Shown here: positions 42,233 through 51,590 of the stretch, piece after piece | How positions within the stretch are numbered: position 1 is the first letter of the stretch | Layout: every line of letters begins with the position of its first letter | NCBI RefSeq assembly: GCF_902859855.1 | Contig: NZ_CADIKH010000015.1 | Location: forward strand, 1-64,000 | Length of the DNA stretch: 64,000 nt | Reading direction: 5' to 3' | From: Paraburkholderia humisilvae | GTDB taxonomy: Bacteria > Pseudomonadota > Gammaproteobacteria > Burkholderiales > Burkholderiaceae | The notes under the pieces: generated by a model | Databases searched by the model: none | What the model saw: the letters and a program-made list of their open reading frames with translations, nothing else | What the model was told of the DNA's origin: nothing | Made by a program: the position numbers and the translations under genes

Positions 42233-42898
42233 TTACGCCGTTCCGGCCGAATCACCGGATGGATCGTCTGCGATATCGGGGGCAATCCAGCTTTCGATTA
42301 ACTCATGCGCTTCTTCGACACCGATGCGCTTGAGCGCCGAAAAGATCTGCGCGGTGAGTTCGCCCTGGTAACCGGCCGCGCGATAGTCGGCGAACGCCTT
42401 TTGCGTCGTACGTAACGCGTGGGTGCTTTCCTGACGCGTCAATTTGTCGCATTTGGTCAGCAAGGTATGAATCGGCTTGCCGGTCGGCGCGAACCACTCG
42501 ATCATCCGCTGGTCCAGCTCGGTGAGCGGGCGCCTCGAATCCATCATCAGGATCATGCCGCGCAACTGCGCGCGCGACTGCAAGTAACTCGACAGCAACG
42601 CTTCCCAATGCGACTTTGCTGCGCCGGGCACTTCGGCATAGCCGTAGCCCGGCAGGTCGACCAGATGTGCGACTGGCTCATCGGCCGGCCCGACCGAGAA
42701 GTAATTGATATGTTGTGTGCGCCCCGGTGTTTTACTCGCGAACGCTAGCCGCTTCTGATTGCACAGTATGTTGATCGCGGTCGATTTGCCCGCATTCGAG
42801 CGCCCGGCAAATGCAACCTCAGGTTGCGCGGTGGACGGCAGGTCGCGCAAATGGTTGACAGTGGTGAAGAAGCGCGCCTGATGGAGCAGAAAGGGCAT
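42233..42898 (-). CDS. engB: Ribosome biogenesis GTP-binding protein YsxC/EngB
   Basis: This is an essential GTPase for 50S assembly. The start at 42898 gives 221 residues, MPFLLHQARFFTTVNHL. G motifs are GRSNAGKS (P loop, about 31-38), GRTQ, DLPGYGYAEV and TKCDK. Longer upstream readings have no family similarity. It lies upstream of hemB and is divergent from the cytochrome c4 gene across a 350-base gap. Confidence 0.95.
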   Translation of the reverse strand: MPFLLHQARFFTTVNHLRDLPSTAQPEVAFAGRSNAGKSTAINILCNQKRLAFASKTPGRTQHINYFSVGPADEPVAHLVDLPGYGYAEVPGAAKSHWEALLSSYLQSRAQLRGMILMMDSRRPLTELDQRMIEWFAPTGKPIHTLLTKCDKLTRQESTHALRTTQKAFADYRAAGYQGELTAQIFSALKRIGVEEAHELIESWIAPDIADDPSGDSAGTA

Positions 42899-43248
42899 GA
42901 ATAGGACCGGAATAGAATGCGTGACCCGCGTTGCAGGCCAACGCCTGGAGCGATGGGAAGTGCGGCTCGTGAACCGCATGGCGACTGCAACGACCACAAC
43001 GGAACCACGCAACGCGAACGATATGGGCGGCCACGGCTGGATTGGCTGCGGGGCAAGCCCGACTGGCGTCTTGGCGATTAGCGAGTTATTGTACAATACG
43101 ATGGTTTACTGAAAACCTGTGGAGCGTCGTGTACATCCACGCGCGCTCAATACGTAACTGGGGTTGCGAGGTATTTCAATCGGGTAATTCGGTCGCCGTC
43201 GTATTTTGCAGAACCTCTAATTCCCACAAGACGAAACAGGGTGTGCGA
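42899..43248. other. 350-base divergent intergenic region, engB / cytochrome c4
   Basis: No coding region is supported. A possible plus-strand promoter is TTGGCG (43071-43076) with TACAAT (43092-43097), spacer 15, so below consensus. The sequence ATTGTACAAT around it is palindromic and could serve either strand. Confidence 0.4.
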
Positions 43249-43902
43249 ATGAATCGACTGGGCAGGATTCTGGTGGTGCTTCACACAGCGGTAGGTCTTT
43301 CAGGTTTGGTGGTACAGGCAAAAGCGGCGGATCAGGCAAAGCCGGATTTGAATCGGGGGCAGGCAATCGCAGCACAAGTTTGCGCTGCGTGTCACGGAGC
43401 GGATGGCAATAGCGCAGGCGGGGCGTATCCGAAGCTCGCCGGCCAGCATCCGGAATACCTCGTCAAACAGCTCAAGGATTTCAAAACGCAACCGGGCGCG
43501 AAGCAGCCCGCGCGCAGTAATCCGATCATGGCTGGCATTTCCGGTGCACTGTCGGATCAGGACATGGTGAACGTGGCCGCGTACTTTGCCACTCAGGTTC
43601 CGAAACCCGGCTACGCACACAACAAGAACACAGTGCCGCTGGGCCAGAAGATTTATCGCGCGGGTATTGCAGACAAGGGCGTGCCGGCCTGCGCAAGCTG
43701 TCACGGGCCGACTGGCCAGGGCATCCCCTCGCAGTATCCGCGTCTGTCAGGACAGTGGGCCGAGTACACGGCCGCACAATTGACGGCGTTCCAGCAGGGC
43801 CCGGGCGCACGCAACAACAGTGATGTGATGCACGCGATTGTGCAGCGTCTGTCAGATAGCGAGATCAAAGCCGTCGCTGATTACATCGCCGGTTTGCATT
43901 AA
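43249..43902 (+). CDS. Periplasmic diheme cytochrome c4
   Basis: This soluble or membrane-attached electron carrier donates to terminal oxidases. From ATG 43249 the protein has 217 residues and a signal peptide ending near VVQAKA. Two class I cytochrome domains carry the heme sites CAACH and CASCH, each followed by methionine-bearing segments (NPIMAGISGAL and NNSDVMHAIVQ). AACAGGG precedes the start; a GTG six bases earlier is an alternative. A strong terminator follows. Its heme is presumably attached by the CcsBA system encoded next. Confidence 0.93.
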   Translation: MNRLGRILVVLHTAVGLSGLVVQAKAADQAKPDLNRGQAIAAQVCAACHGADGNSAGGAYPKLAGQHPEYLVKQLKDFKTQPGAKQPARSNPIMAGISGALSDQDMVNVAAYFATQVPKPGYAHNKNTVPLGQKIYRAGIADKGVPACASCHGPTGQGIPSQYPRLSGQWAEYTAAQLTAFQQGPGARNNSDVMHAIVQRLSDSEIKAVADYIAGLH

Positions 43903-43978
43903 GCTAGCGCCCACGTGCAAGTCAAGCCGGCCAGGCGGTGTGCGGTAAAGCGGCAAAGAGGCCGGCGGAAAAAACAAG

Positions 43979-44026
43979 AAAAGGGTGAGGGCGTCGTCAG
44001 CATGAGACGGCCCTGCACCCTTTTTT
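43979..44026 (+). terminator. Terminator after cytochrome c4
   Basis: AAAAGGGTG (43979-43987) pairs with CACCCTTTT (44016-44024), with further pairing inside (AGGGC with GCCCT). TTTTTT lies at 44021-44026. The tip of the T run is only 20 bases before ccsB. Confidence 0.9.
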
Positions 44027-44046
44027 GCTGTTCAGTTGGAGTTTGA

Positions 44047-46269
44047 ATGAGCGTTACCACGTCGGGTCTGCAGTCGAAATCGCGTCAGCGGGTCGCGCGC
44101 GAAGTCATTGAGGTGCTGAGCTCAATGCGCTTTGCGATCGCGATGCTGGTGATTCTCGCGATTGCGAGCATCATCGGCACCGTGCTCACGCAGGACGATC
44201 CGTATCCCAACTACGTCAATCAGTTCGGCCCGTTCTGGGCGGATATCTTCCGGTCACTGAGCCTCTACACCGTGTACAGCGCATGGTGGTTCATGCTGAT
44301 CCTCGGCTTTCTGATCACGTCGGTGTCGTTGTGCGTGATCCGCAATGCGCCGAAGATGATCGCCGACACGAAGAGCTGGAAGGACAAGGTGCGCGAAGCA
44401 AGCTTGCGCGCGTTCCATCACAAGGGTGAGTTCGTCGTCGAAGGAACGCGCGCGCAAGCCACCGCGACCTTGTCGCATCTGTCACGCAAGCTAGGCTACC
44501 AATTCGTGACGCGCGAGTCCGACGGCGCGACGCTGATCGCCGCGAAGCGAGGCGCGTTGACGAAGCTCGGCTATATCTCGGCACACCTTGCGATCGTCAT
44601 CATCTGCATTGGCGGTTTGCTCGACAGCAATCTGCCGATCAAGCTGCAAATGTGGCTGTTCGACAAATCGCCGATTAGCGGCAATTCGGTGATCAACGAT
44701 ATCCCACCCGAGCACCGGCTGTCGCAATCGAATCCGACGTTTCGCGGTTATGCGTGGGTGCCCGAGGGGCAGCACGTGTCGACCGCGATTCTGAATCAGC
44801 CGAACGGTTCGCTGATTCAAGATCTGCCGTTCTCGATCCAGCTGGACAAATTCATTGTCGATTACTACTCGACGGGGATGCCGAAACTTTTCGCGAGCGA
44901 CATCGTCGTGATCGACCACAAGACCGGGCAGCGCGTTCCGGCGCGCGTCGAGGTGAACAAGCCGTTCGAATACGACGGCGTGTCGATCTATCAATCGAGC
45001 TTCCAGGACGGCGGCTCCGAAATGAAGATGACCGCGTACCCGATGACGGGCAATAGCGCGAAGCCGGTTCCTTTTGGCGGCACGATTGGCAATTCGACGC
45101 CGCTCACCAGCGCGATTCCCGGCACCGACGGCCAGACCATCGAATTCGCCGATTTTCGTGCGATCAATGTCGAGAACATCACAAACGGCAATGGCCAGAC
45201 CGACGCGCGCGGCGTCGCGGCGCACGAAACGTTGAAACAGGCGTTCGACGAGCGCCTCGGCTCCGGCGCGAAGTCGTCCAAGCCGCTCGATCTGCACAAC
45301 GTCGGGCCGTCGGTACAGTACAAGGTGCGCGACAAGGATGGTCAGGCGCGCGAGTACAACAACTACATGCTGCCGGTGGAAGTCGGCGGCGAGCGCGTGT
45401 TTCTCGCGGGTGTGCGCATCAATCCGGACGATCCGTTCCGCTATCTGCGGATCCCGGCTGACGAAGGCGGCACGGTGAAGGATTGGATGAATCTGCGCGC
45501 GGCGCTCGAAAACCCGGCAACGCGCGCCGAAGCCGCGCATCGCTTTGCGCAGCGTTCAGTGCCGTCCTCGAATCAGGAGTTGCAGCAGCATCTGGAAGAA
45601 AGCGCGGTTCGTGTGCTCACCCTCTTTGCCGGCGCCGATAGCAGCCTCGCGCCGCAGCCTGGTCAGCCGGTCGGCGGCTTCCAGGCCATCGCGACGTTCA
45701 TCGACCATTCGGTGCCGAAGGCGGAGCAGGAGAAGGCGGCAGGGCTGTTACTGCGCATGCTGGAAGGCGCGATGTGGGACGTCTGGCAACTCTCGCGTGC
45801 GCAAGCCGGCGAAACGCCGGCGCAGCCCAGTGACGCGGCCAGCCGTTTCATCCAGAACTCGATTAACGCAATTTCTGACAGCTTTTTCTATGGATCGCCG
45901 GTCTATCTGCAACTGGACGGCTTCAAGCAGGTGCAAGCCTCGGTATTTCAGTTGACGCGCGCGCCGGGTAAAAAAGTCGTGTATCTTGGCAGCCTGCTCC
46001 TCGTGCTGGGCATCTTCTCGATGTTCTATGTGCGCGAACGGCGCCTGTGGTTCTGGCTCAAAGATACGGATCGCGGCGTGAACGTCGTGATGGCGATGTC
46101 AAGCGCTCGAAAGACGTTCGACTTCGACAAGGAGTTCAGGGAGACGCGCGACGCGGTCGGTACGGCGCTCAACGCCAAACTGGCTGACGAATCGGCAGCG
46201 TCCGCTGCGTCCGGCGGCGGCAGCCACCCGGCTGATCCGGCAACCGGCCCACAAGATTCAACCCGGTAA
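44047..46269 (+). CDS. ccsB: Cytochrome c biogenesis protein CcsB/ResB
   Basis: CcsB (ResB) is one half of the system II cytochrome c synthetase that exports heme and attaches it to apocytochrome c. The 740-residue protein has membrane helices near 25-50, 75-100, 170-195 and 635-660, with a large periplasmic domain between the third and fourth. The segment MRFAIAMLVILAIASIIGTVL is typical; it is given in shortened form as RFAIAMLVILAIASIIGT. TTGGAGTTTGA precedes the ATG. ccsA follows after four bases. Confidence 0.95.
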   Translation: MSVTTSGLQSKSRQRVAREVIEVLSSMRFAIAMLVILAIASIIGTVLTQDDPYPNYVNQFGPFWADIFRSLSLYTVYSAWWFMLILGFLITSVSLCVIRNAPKMIADTKSWKDKVREASLRAFHHKGEFVVEGTRAQATATLSHLSRKLGYQFVTRESDGATLIAAKRGALTKLGYISAHLAIVIICIGGLLDSNLPIKLQMWLFDKSPISGNSVINDIPPEHRLSQSNPTFRGYAWVPEGQHVSTAILNQPNGSLIQDLPFSIQLDKFIVDYYSTGMPKLFASDIVVIDHKTGQRVPARVEVNKPFEYDGVSIYQSSFQDGGSEMKMTAYPMTGNSAKPVPFGGTIGNSTPLTSAIPGTDGQTIEFADFRAINVENITNGNGQTDARGVAAHETLKQAFDERLGSGAKSSKPLDLHNVGPSVQYKVRDKDGQAREYNNYMLPVEVGGERVFLAGVRINPDDPFRYLRIPADEGGTVKDWMNLRAALENPATRAEAAHRFAQRSVPSSNQELQQHLEESAVRVLTLFAGADSSLAPQPGQPVGGFQAIATFIDHSVPKAEQEKAAGLLLRMLEGAMWDVWQLSRAQAGETPAQPSDAASRFIQNSINAISDSFFYGSPVYLQLDGFKQVQASVFQLTRAPGKKVVYLGSLLLVLGIFSMFYVRERRLWFWLKDTDRGVNVVMAMSSARKTFDFDKEFRETRDAVGTALNAKLADESAASAASGGGSHPADPATGPQDSTR

Positions 46270-46273
46270 CATC

Positions 46274-47482
46274 ATGGACTTGACCCAGTCTTCCTCTTCC
46301 TCGCCCGCACAACGGCCTGCCGCGACGTCGGCAGGGTTGCCAACCCGCAATGGCCTGCTCGACGATCGCCCGTTCCTGAAGCGGCTTACGCCGTTCGACT
46401 GGCTATTCGCGCTCGTGCTGGTCGGCGGCGCCGGGTTCGCGTTGACGCGCTACCACGCGTTCATGAATTACTACGACAAGCTGGTGCTGGTGTGCGCGGT
46501 GCCGGTGTTCGTTGTGCTCGGGTGGCGCTGGAAGCCGGTGCGACCGCTGATGATCGGCATCGCGGCGCTATCGCTGTCGGCTATCGCGCTTTACCACGGC
46601 GACCTGTCGCGCGCCGACCAGGCGTTCTTCCTCAAGTATTTCCTGTCGAGCCAGTCCGCGATCCTGTGGATGAGCGCGCTGTTCGTGTTTGCGACGCTCT
46701 TCTACTGGATCGGTTTGCTGTCGCGCTCACCGGCGGGCGCCGCGATCGGTTCGAAGATGACATGGGCCGCGGTGCTGATGGGCTTCGTCGGCTTGATGGT
46801 GCGCTGGTACGAGTCGTATCTGATCGGCGCGGACGTCGGCCATATTCCGATTTCGAACCTGTATGAAGTGTTCGTGCTGTTCAGCCTGATTACAGCGCTC
46901 TTCTATCTGTATTACGAATCGCATTACAACACGCGGGCGCTCGGTGCGTTCGTGCTGCTCGTGATCAGCGCGGCGGTCGGCTTCCTGATGTGGTACTCGA
47001 TTGCGCGCGACGCGCAGCAGATCCAGCCGCTCGTTCCGGCGTTGCAAAGCTGGTGGATGAAAATCCACGTACCGGCGAACTTCATCGGTTACGGCAGCTT
47101 TGCGCTGTCGGCGATGGTGGGCGTGGCCTATCTGATGAAAGAACGCGGCGTGCTGGCCGACCGGCTGCCGACGCTGGATGTGCTCGACGACGTGATGTAC
47201 AAATCGATCGCGGTGGGCTTCGCGTTCTTCACGGTGGCGACCATCCTCGGTGCGCTGTGGGCGGCGGAAGCATGGGGCGGCTACTGGAGCTGGGACCCGA
47301 AGGAGACGTGGGCGCTGATCGTGTGGTTGAATTACGCCGCATGGCTGCATATGCGTCTGATGAAGGGGCTGCGCGGAGCGGTGGCCGCGTGGTGGGCGCT
47401 GACGGGCCTGCTGGTGACGACGTTTGCGTTCCTCGGCGTGAACATGTTCCTTTCGGGGCTGCATAGTTACGGGAAGCTGTAA
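46274..47482 (+). CDS. ccsA: Cytochrome c biogenesis protein CcsA/ResC
   Basis: CcsA (ResC) carries the heme-handling WWD motif of system II: WGGYWSWDPKETWALIVW near residues 335-352. The 402-residue protein has about eight membrane helices and conserved histidines, including one in the KIHVPANFIGYG loop. It is tightly linked to ccsB. No ccmA-H genes appear in the window, in line with system II. An intrinsic terminator follows. Confidence 0.95.
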   Translation: MDLTQSSSSSPAQRPAATSAGLPTRNGLLDDRPFLKRLTPFDWLFALVLVGGAGFALTRYHAFMNYYDKLVLVCAVPVFVVLGWRWKPVRPLMIGIAALSLSAIALYHGDLSRADQAFFLKYFLSSQSAILWMSALFVFATLFYWIGLLSRSPAGAAIGSKMTWAAVLMGFVGLMVRWYESYLIGADVGHIPISNLYEVFVLFSLITALFYLYYESHYNTRALGAFVLLVISAAVGFLMWYSIARDAQQIQPLVPALQSWWMKIHVPANFIGYGSFALSAMVGVAYLMKERGVLADRLPTLDVLDDVMYKSIAVGFAFFTVATILGALWAAEAWGGYWSWDPKETWALIVWLNYAAWLHMRLMKGLRGAVAAWWALTGLLVTTFAFLGVNMFLSGLHSYGKL

Positions 47483-47508
47483 TATCCGTCGCCCGAACCC
47501 GACAAATG

Positions 47509-47540
47509 ACCGCCGCGTGTTAAACACCGGCGGTTTTTTT
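47509..47540 (+). terminator. Terminator after ccsA
   Basis: ACCGCCG (47509-47515) pairs with CGGCGGT (47528-47534), with GTG/CAC pairing inside and seven Ts at the end. It closes the ccsBA transcript. Confidence 0.92.
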
Positions 47541-47652
47541 ATGGTCAAACGGGATGATTTCCGAATTCTTTTCGTTTGCTACAACAGAAGCAGTAAGACC
47601 ACGCGCCAATCATTCATAAGCGGGCCCGAGCCGGCACGCGAGGAGTAGCAAC

Positions 47653-48651
47653 ATGTGGATCAAGCGTACCGGCACGTCGCGCCTGGCCGGCGACGATATT
47701 CCGCGCAGCGAGATCACGCCGCAGCGGGTATTCGAAAACAGGCGGCGCATCCTGCAGGTGGCGGGCGCCGCGGCGCTCGGCGGTCTGATCGGGGGCGTGC
47801 CCGGCGAGGCGTTTGCGACGTTCTCGTCGCCGGATCCGAAGGCCCAGAAGCTCGCCGCGAAGACGAACCCGAAATTCGTCGTGGTCGACAAGGCGACACC
47901 GTACAAGGACATCACCACGTACAACAACTTCTACGAGTTCGGCACCGACAAGTCGGACCCGGCGCGCAACGCCGGTACGCTGCGGCCGCGTCCGTGGAAG
48001 GTGAGCGTGGAAGGCGAGGTGAAGAACCCGAAGGTCTACGATATCGACGAGTTGTTGAAGCTCGCGCCGCTCGAGGAGCGTGTTTACCGGCACCGGTGTG
48101 TGGAAGGCTGGTCGATGGTCATTCCGTGGATCGGCGTGCCGTTGTCGGAGCTGATCAAGCGCGTGCAGCCGACCGGTAATGCGAAGTACGTGCAATTCAT
48201 CACCCTCGACGACCCGTCGCAAATGCCGGGTTTGTCGGACCCGATTCTCAATTGGCCGTATTCGGAAGGCCTGCGGATGGACGAAGCGATGAATCCGCTG
48301 ACGCTGCTGACGATGGGTCTGTATGGGCAGGTGCTGCCGAACCAGAACGGCGCACCGGTGCGGATCGTTGTACCGTGGAAATACGGCTTCAAGAGTGCGA
48401 AATCACTGGTGAAGATCCGTTTTGTCGACAAAGAGCCGCCGACCAGCTGGAACACGTATGCACCGAACGAATACGGCTTCTATTCGAATGTGAATCCGAA
48501 TGTCGACCATCCGCGCTGGAGCCAGGCGACCGAGCGGCGCATCGGCGAAGACGGCTTTTTCACGCCGAAGCGCAAGACGTTGATGTTCAACGGTTACGGC
48601 GATCTGGTCGCGTCGATGTATCAGGGCATGGACCTGAAGAAATACTTCTAG
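47653..48651 (+). CDS. msrP: Periplasmic methionine sulfoxide reductase, molybdopterin subunit MsrP
   Basis: MsrP (YedY) reduces oxidised methionines of periplasmic proteins using a molybdenum cofactor. The 332-residue protein has a Tat-type leader: NRRRILQVAGAAALGG at about 28-43, ending after GEAFA. The molybdenum-ligating cysteine is in YRHRCVEGWSMVIPW. GAGGAGTAGCAAC is a strong ribosome binding site. msrQ, its heme-bearing membrane partner, starts 12 bases after the stop. Confidence 0.95.
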   Translation: MWIKRTGTSRLAGDDIPRSEITPQRVFENRRRILQVAGAAALGGLIGGVPGEAFATFSSPDPKAQKLAAKTNPKFVVVDKATPYKDITTYNNFYEFGTDKSDPARNAGTLRPRPWKVSVEGEVKNPKVYDIDELLKLAPLEERVYRHRCVEGWSMVIPWIGVPLSELIKRVQPTGNAKYVQFITLDDPSQMPGLSDPILNWPYSEGLRMDEAMNPLTLLTMGLYGQVLPNQNGAPVRIVVPWKYGFKSAKSLVKIRFVDKEPPTSWNTYAPNEYGFYSNVNPNVDHPRWSQATERRIGEDGFFTPKRKTLMFNGYGDLVASMYQGMDLKKYF

Positions 48652-48663
48652 GCGGGGACGCAG

Positions 48664-49395
48664 ATGGCAACCGACACGCAAACGGTATCCGGAGGCAGCG
48701 CGCAGCGCCCATCGACGGCGGTCGCAGGCAGTGCCGCCGGCTCTGCGAGCGCGAAGAAACGGCCGGCAACGGCGACGGGCCCGCGCTGGGTCGCGCCGGC
48801 AAAGATCGCGGTGTTTATCGCGGCGTTGTATCCGCTTGGGCGGCTTGTCCTGTTCGGCTTCACCGGTCAACTGGGCGCGAATCCGATCGAGTTCATCACG
48901 CGTTCGACCGGGCTATGGACGTTGGTGTTCCTTTGCATCACGCTGTCCATCACGCCGTTGCGCAAGCTTACCGGTGTCAATGCACTGCTGCGCTTGCGCC
49001 GCATGATCGGTCTGTATGCGTTCTTCTACGGCGCGCTGCACTTTACGACCTACTTCTGGTTCGACAAGTGGTTCGACGTTGCCGAGATTCTGAAAGATAT
49101 CGGTAAGCGGCCTTTCATTACGGTCGGATTTGCCGCGTTCGTGCTGCTGATTCCACTGGCGGCCACATCGACGAAAGCGATGGTGCGCAGGCTCGGCCGC
49201 CGCTGGCAGATGCTGCATCGCGCGATCTATCTGATCGCCGCGCTCGCGATTCTGCACTTCTGGTGGATGAAGGCTGGCAAGCACGATCTGATCTTGCCGA
49301 AGATTTACGGCGCGATCGTGATCGCGCTGCTTGGGTGGCGCCTGATCGTATGGGCGCGTGAGCGGATCGCGCGGCGCGAGGCGGTGCGGCGCTGA
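48664..49395 (+). CDS. msrQ: Heme-binding membrane subunit MsrQ
   Basis: MsrQ (YedZ) passes quinol-derived electrons to MsrP. The 243-residue protein has six predicted membrane helices after a polar, alanine-rich N-terminus of about 40 residues, longer than E. coli MsrQ (211). Heme-ligand histidines are expected in GALHFTTYFWFDKW and MLHRAIYLIAALAILHFWW. It forms an operon with msrP and is convergent with lysA. Confidence 0.94.
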   Translation: MATDTQTVSGGSAQRPSTAVAGSAAGSASAKKRPATATGPRWVAPAKIAVFIAALYPLGRLVLFGFTGQLGANPIEFITRSTGLWTLVFLCITLSITPLRKLTGVNALLRLRRMIGLYAFFYGALHFTTYFWFDKWFDVAEILKDIGKRPFITVGFAAFVLLIPLAATSTKAMVRRLGRRWQMLHRAIYLIAALAILHFWWMKAGKHDLILPKIYGAIVIALLGWRLIVWARERIARREAVRR

Positions 49396-49503
49396 TTTCT
49401 CTGCGGGCGGTGTTCGCGCTAACGGGCGGGCGTCGGAGGATGGCCTGACAGCGTATGCGCTGCGCGCTCACGCCGTCATCCACACCTTTATCCCTTTGCG
49501 GTC

Positions 49504-50766
49504 TCAGTCAGGCAGCAGAGATTCGCCGGCAAACAGTTGCGTGACGTCTTCACGCGCGCGAATCAGATGCACGGTGTCGCCGTCGACCATCACTTCCGCG
49601 GCGCGCGGGCGGGTGTTGTAGTTAGAGCTCATCACGAAGCCATATGCGCCTGCGGAGCGAATCGCGAGCAGATCGCCCGCCGCCACCGCCAGTTCACGTT
49701 CGCGCCCGAGCCAGTCGCCGCTTTCGCAGACCGGGCCGACCACGTCGTACACCTGCTTCGGCGCGGCGCGCGTCACGACCGGCTCGATCGCGTGGTACGC
49801 GTTGTACATCGCGGGACGCGCAAGGTCGTTCATCGCGGCATCGACGATCAGAAAGTTCTTCTCGATACCGGGCTTCAAAAACTCGACACGCGTCAACAGG
49901 ATGCCTGCGTTGCCGACCAGCGAGCGGCCGGGCTCGAAATACACCTCCCGGTGACCATGCCCGCGCGCGTCGATGCGATCGAGCACGGTGCGCACGAACA
50001 CGCCGATATCGGGCGGCGTCTCGTCATCGTAGGTAATGCCGAGGCCGCCGCCGACGTCGATATGACGAATCTTCACGCCATCGGCCTCGATCTGCTCGAC
50101 GAGCTCGAGCAGGCGGTCGACCGCATCGAGGTACGGCGAGACCTCGGTGATTTGCGAACCGATGTGGCAATCGATGCCGACGACCTCGAGGTGCCGCATC
50201 GCCGCGGCCGCGCGATACGTCGCGCGTGCGTCGTCGAACGCGACACCAAACTTGTTCGACTTGAGGCCGGTGGAAATGTACGGGTGCGTTTTTGCATCGA
50301 CGTCCGGATTGACGCGCAGTGACACCGGCGCTCGCTTGCCCATCGCGCCCGCAGCCTCGTTGAGACGGTCCAGTTCCGGAATCGACTCGACATTGAAGCA
50401 TTTCACGCCTGCGGCGAGCGCATCGCGCATTTCAGCGGCGCTCTTGCCCACGCCGGCAAAAACGGTGTTTTCCGCTTTGCCGCCCGCCGCGAGCACACGT
50501 GCGAGTTCGCCGCCCGACACGATGTCGAAGCCCGCGTTCATGCGCGCGAACACGTTCAACACCGCGAGGTTGCTATTCGCCTTCACGGCGACATGGACGC
50601 TCGCGCGGCGACCCGCGCATGCGCCCGCATAGGCTTGCCATGCGTCGGTCAGCGCGGCACGCGAGTAGACGTAAAGTGGGGTGCCGAAGCGCTCGGCGAG
50701 CGACACGGCGGACACGCGTTCGGCGTGCAGGACGCCGTCGACGTGGGCGAAAACGGATCGAGTCAT
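49504..50766 (-). CDS. lysA: Diaminopimelate decarboxylase
   Basis: LysA is a PLP enzyme for the last step of lysine synthesis. The 420-residue protein has the PLP lysine in VHVAVKANSNLAVL near residue 57, HIDVGGGLGITYDD, the phosphate-binding EPGRSLVGNAG, and the catalytic cysteine in VGPVCESGDWLG. The ATG is ten bases after the lptM stop and has no clear Shine-Dalgarno, so translation probably depends on coupling with lptM. Confidence 0.97.
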   Translation of the reverse strand: MTRSVFAHVDGVLHAERVSAVSLAERFGTPLYVYSRAALTDAWQAYAGACAGRRASVHVAVKANSNLAVLNVFARMNAGFDIVSGGELARVLAAGGKAENTVFAGVGKSAAEMRDALAAGVKCFNVESIPELDRLNEAAGAMGKRAPVSLRVNPDVDAKTHPYISTGLKSNKFGVAFDDARATYRAAAAMRHLEVVGIDCHIGSQITEVSPYLDAVDRLLELVEQIEADGVKIRHIDVGGGLGITYDDETPPDIGVFVRTVLDRIDARGHGHREVYFEPGRSLVGNAGILLTRVEFLKPGIEKNFLIVDAAMNDLARPAMYNAYHAIEPVVTRAAPKQVYDVVGPVCESGDWLGRERELAVAAGDLLAIRSAGAYGFVMSSNYNTRPRAAEVMVDGDTVHLIRAREDVTQLFAGESLLPD

Positions 50767-50775
50767 GCGAAGGTC

Positions 50776-51093
50776 TTATTGAGCTTGAGGAACGTCGGAC
50801 GCGGGCCGCTGCGGCATCGGCGCGGCGCTGCCGCTCGCGGGCGTCTGCATGGTGTCGTCAGGCGACAGCGTCAACGGTTCGCCCGATGTGTCGGGAATGG
50901 TCGACGACGCGGTTTCCGGGCCCGGTTTCACCTCGTCAGGCGACGGCGGTTGCGTCTGTTGTTGCGGCTTGGGTGGCAGTGGCGGAACGGTAGGCAGATA
51001 AAGCGGGCCGCGTTGCCCGCAACCGGCGAGCGCGCCCGCTGCGAGAATGGATAAAGCCGCTACAATCGCGCTCATCCGGAGTACGGCTCGCAT
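50776..51093 (-). CDS. lptM: Small LptM-like lipoprotein
   Basis: LptM (YifL) helps the outer-membrane LPS translocon LptDE to mature. The start at 51093 gives 105 residues. A signal peptide ends in the lipobox LAGC, with the modified cysteine at 25, and is followed by the family signature CGQRGPLYLP. The rest is a proline-rich, probably disordered tail. The lptM-lysA pair divergent from cyaY is the arrangement known from many proteobacteria. Confidence 0.88.
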   Translation of the reverse strand: MRAVLRMSAIVAALSILAAGALAGCGQRGPLYLPTVPPLPPKPQQQTQPPSPDEVKPGPETASSTIPDTSGEPLTLSPDDTMQTPASGSAAPMPQRPASDVPQAQ

Positions 51094-51129
51094 AACAGTC
51101 CCTGTATAACGAATCCGTTGGAGTTTAGC

Positions 51130-51447
51130 ATGACCGATATTGATTACCTGGCTCGTGCCGAAGCCGTGCTGGCGGCGGTCGAGCGTGCACTCGACTACAC
51201 CGACGCCGATATCGAGTTCGGACGCAGCGGCAATGTTCTGACGCTGGAATTCGCGAACGGCACGAAGATTATCGTGAACCTGCAGCCGCCGATGCACGAA
51301 ATCTGGATTGCCGCGAAGTCAGGCGGTTATCACTTCCGTTTCGTCGACGATGCATGGCGCGACACGCGCAACGGCACCGAATTCTTCGCAGCGCTGTCCG
51401 ACTACGCGACGCAGCAGGCCGGGGAGCCGGTGCGGATTACCCCTTGA
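51130..51447 (+). CDS. cyaY: Frataxin-like iron-sulfur regulator CyaY
   Basis: CyaY binds iron and modulates the IscS desulfurase. The ATG at 51130, seven bases after TTGGAG, gives 105 residues. An acidic first helix (VERALDYTDADIEF) and strands with ANGTKIIVNLQPPMHEIWIA and GGYHFRF fit the fold. Only 36 bases separate it from the divergent lptM start, so the promoters must overlap the coding ends or each other. Confidence 0.93.
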   Translation: MTDIDYLARAEAVLAAVERALDYTDADIEFGRSGNVLTLEFANGTKIIVNLQPPMHEIWIAAKSGGYHFRFVDDAWRDTRNGTEFFAALSDYATQQAGEPVRITP

Positions 51448-51520
51448 ACCGCACTTGAACACGGTGCGGCGATGGCTGCTGGTGCAGGCCGTGCGCGTGA
51501 TGCCCGTGACGGCCGCAATG

Positions 51521-51590
51521 CCCGTCAATGCGCGCTAGTGCCCGCTAGTACCCGCTAGTGCCCATCAATGCCCCGTTAGCGTCCGTTAAT
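51521..51590. repeat. Degenerate 10-bp tandem repeat between cyaY and mrcA
   Basis: About seven units of ten bases follow each other: CCCGTCAATG, CGCGCTAGTG, CCCGCTAGTA, CCCGCTAGTG, CCCATCAATG, CCCCGTTAGC, GTCCGTTAAT. The consensus is near CCCGYTARTG. It fills the gap between the convergent genes and includes the mrcA stop codon (TAA, 51586-51588 on the minus strand). Confidence 0.75.

Noticed and set aside
42899..43096. 66-codon extension of EngB
   Set aside because: The added part is low-similarity intergenic translation; the start MPFLLHQARFF matches the usual N-terminus.
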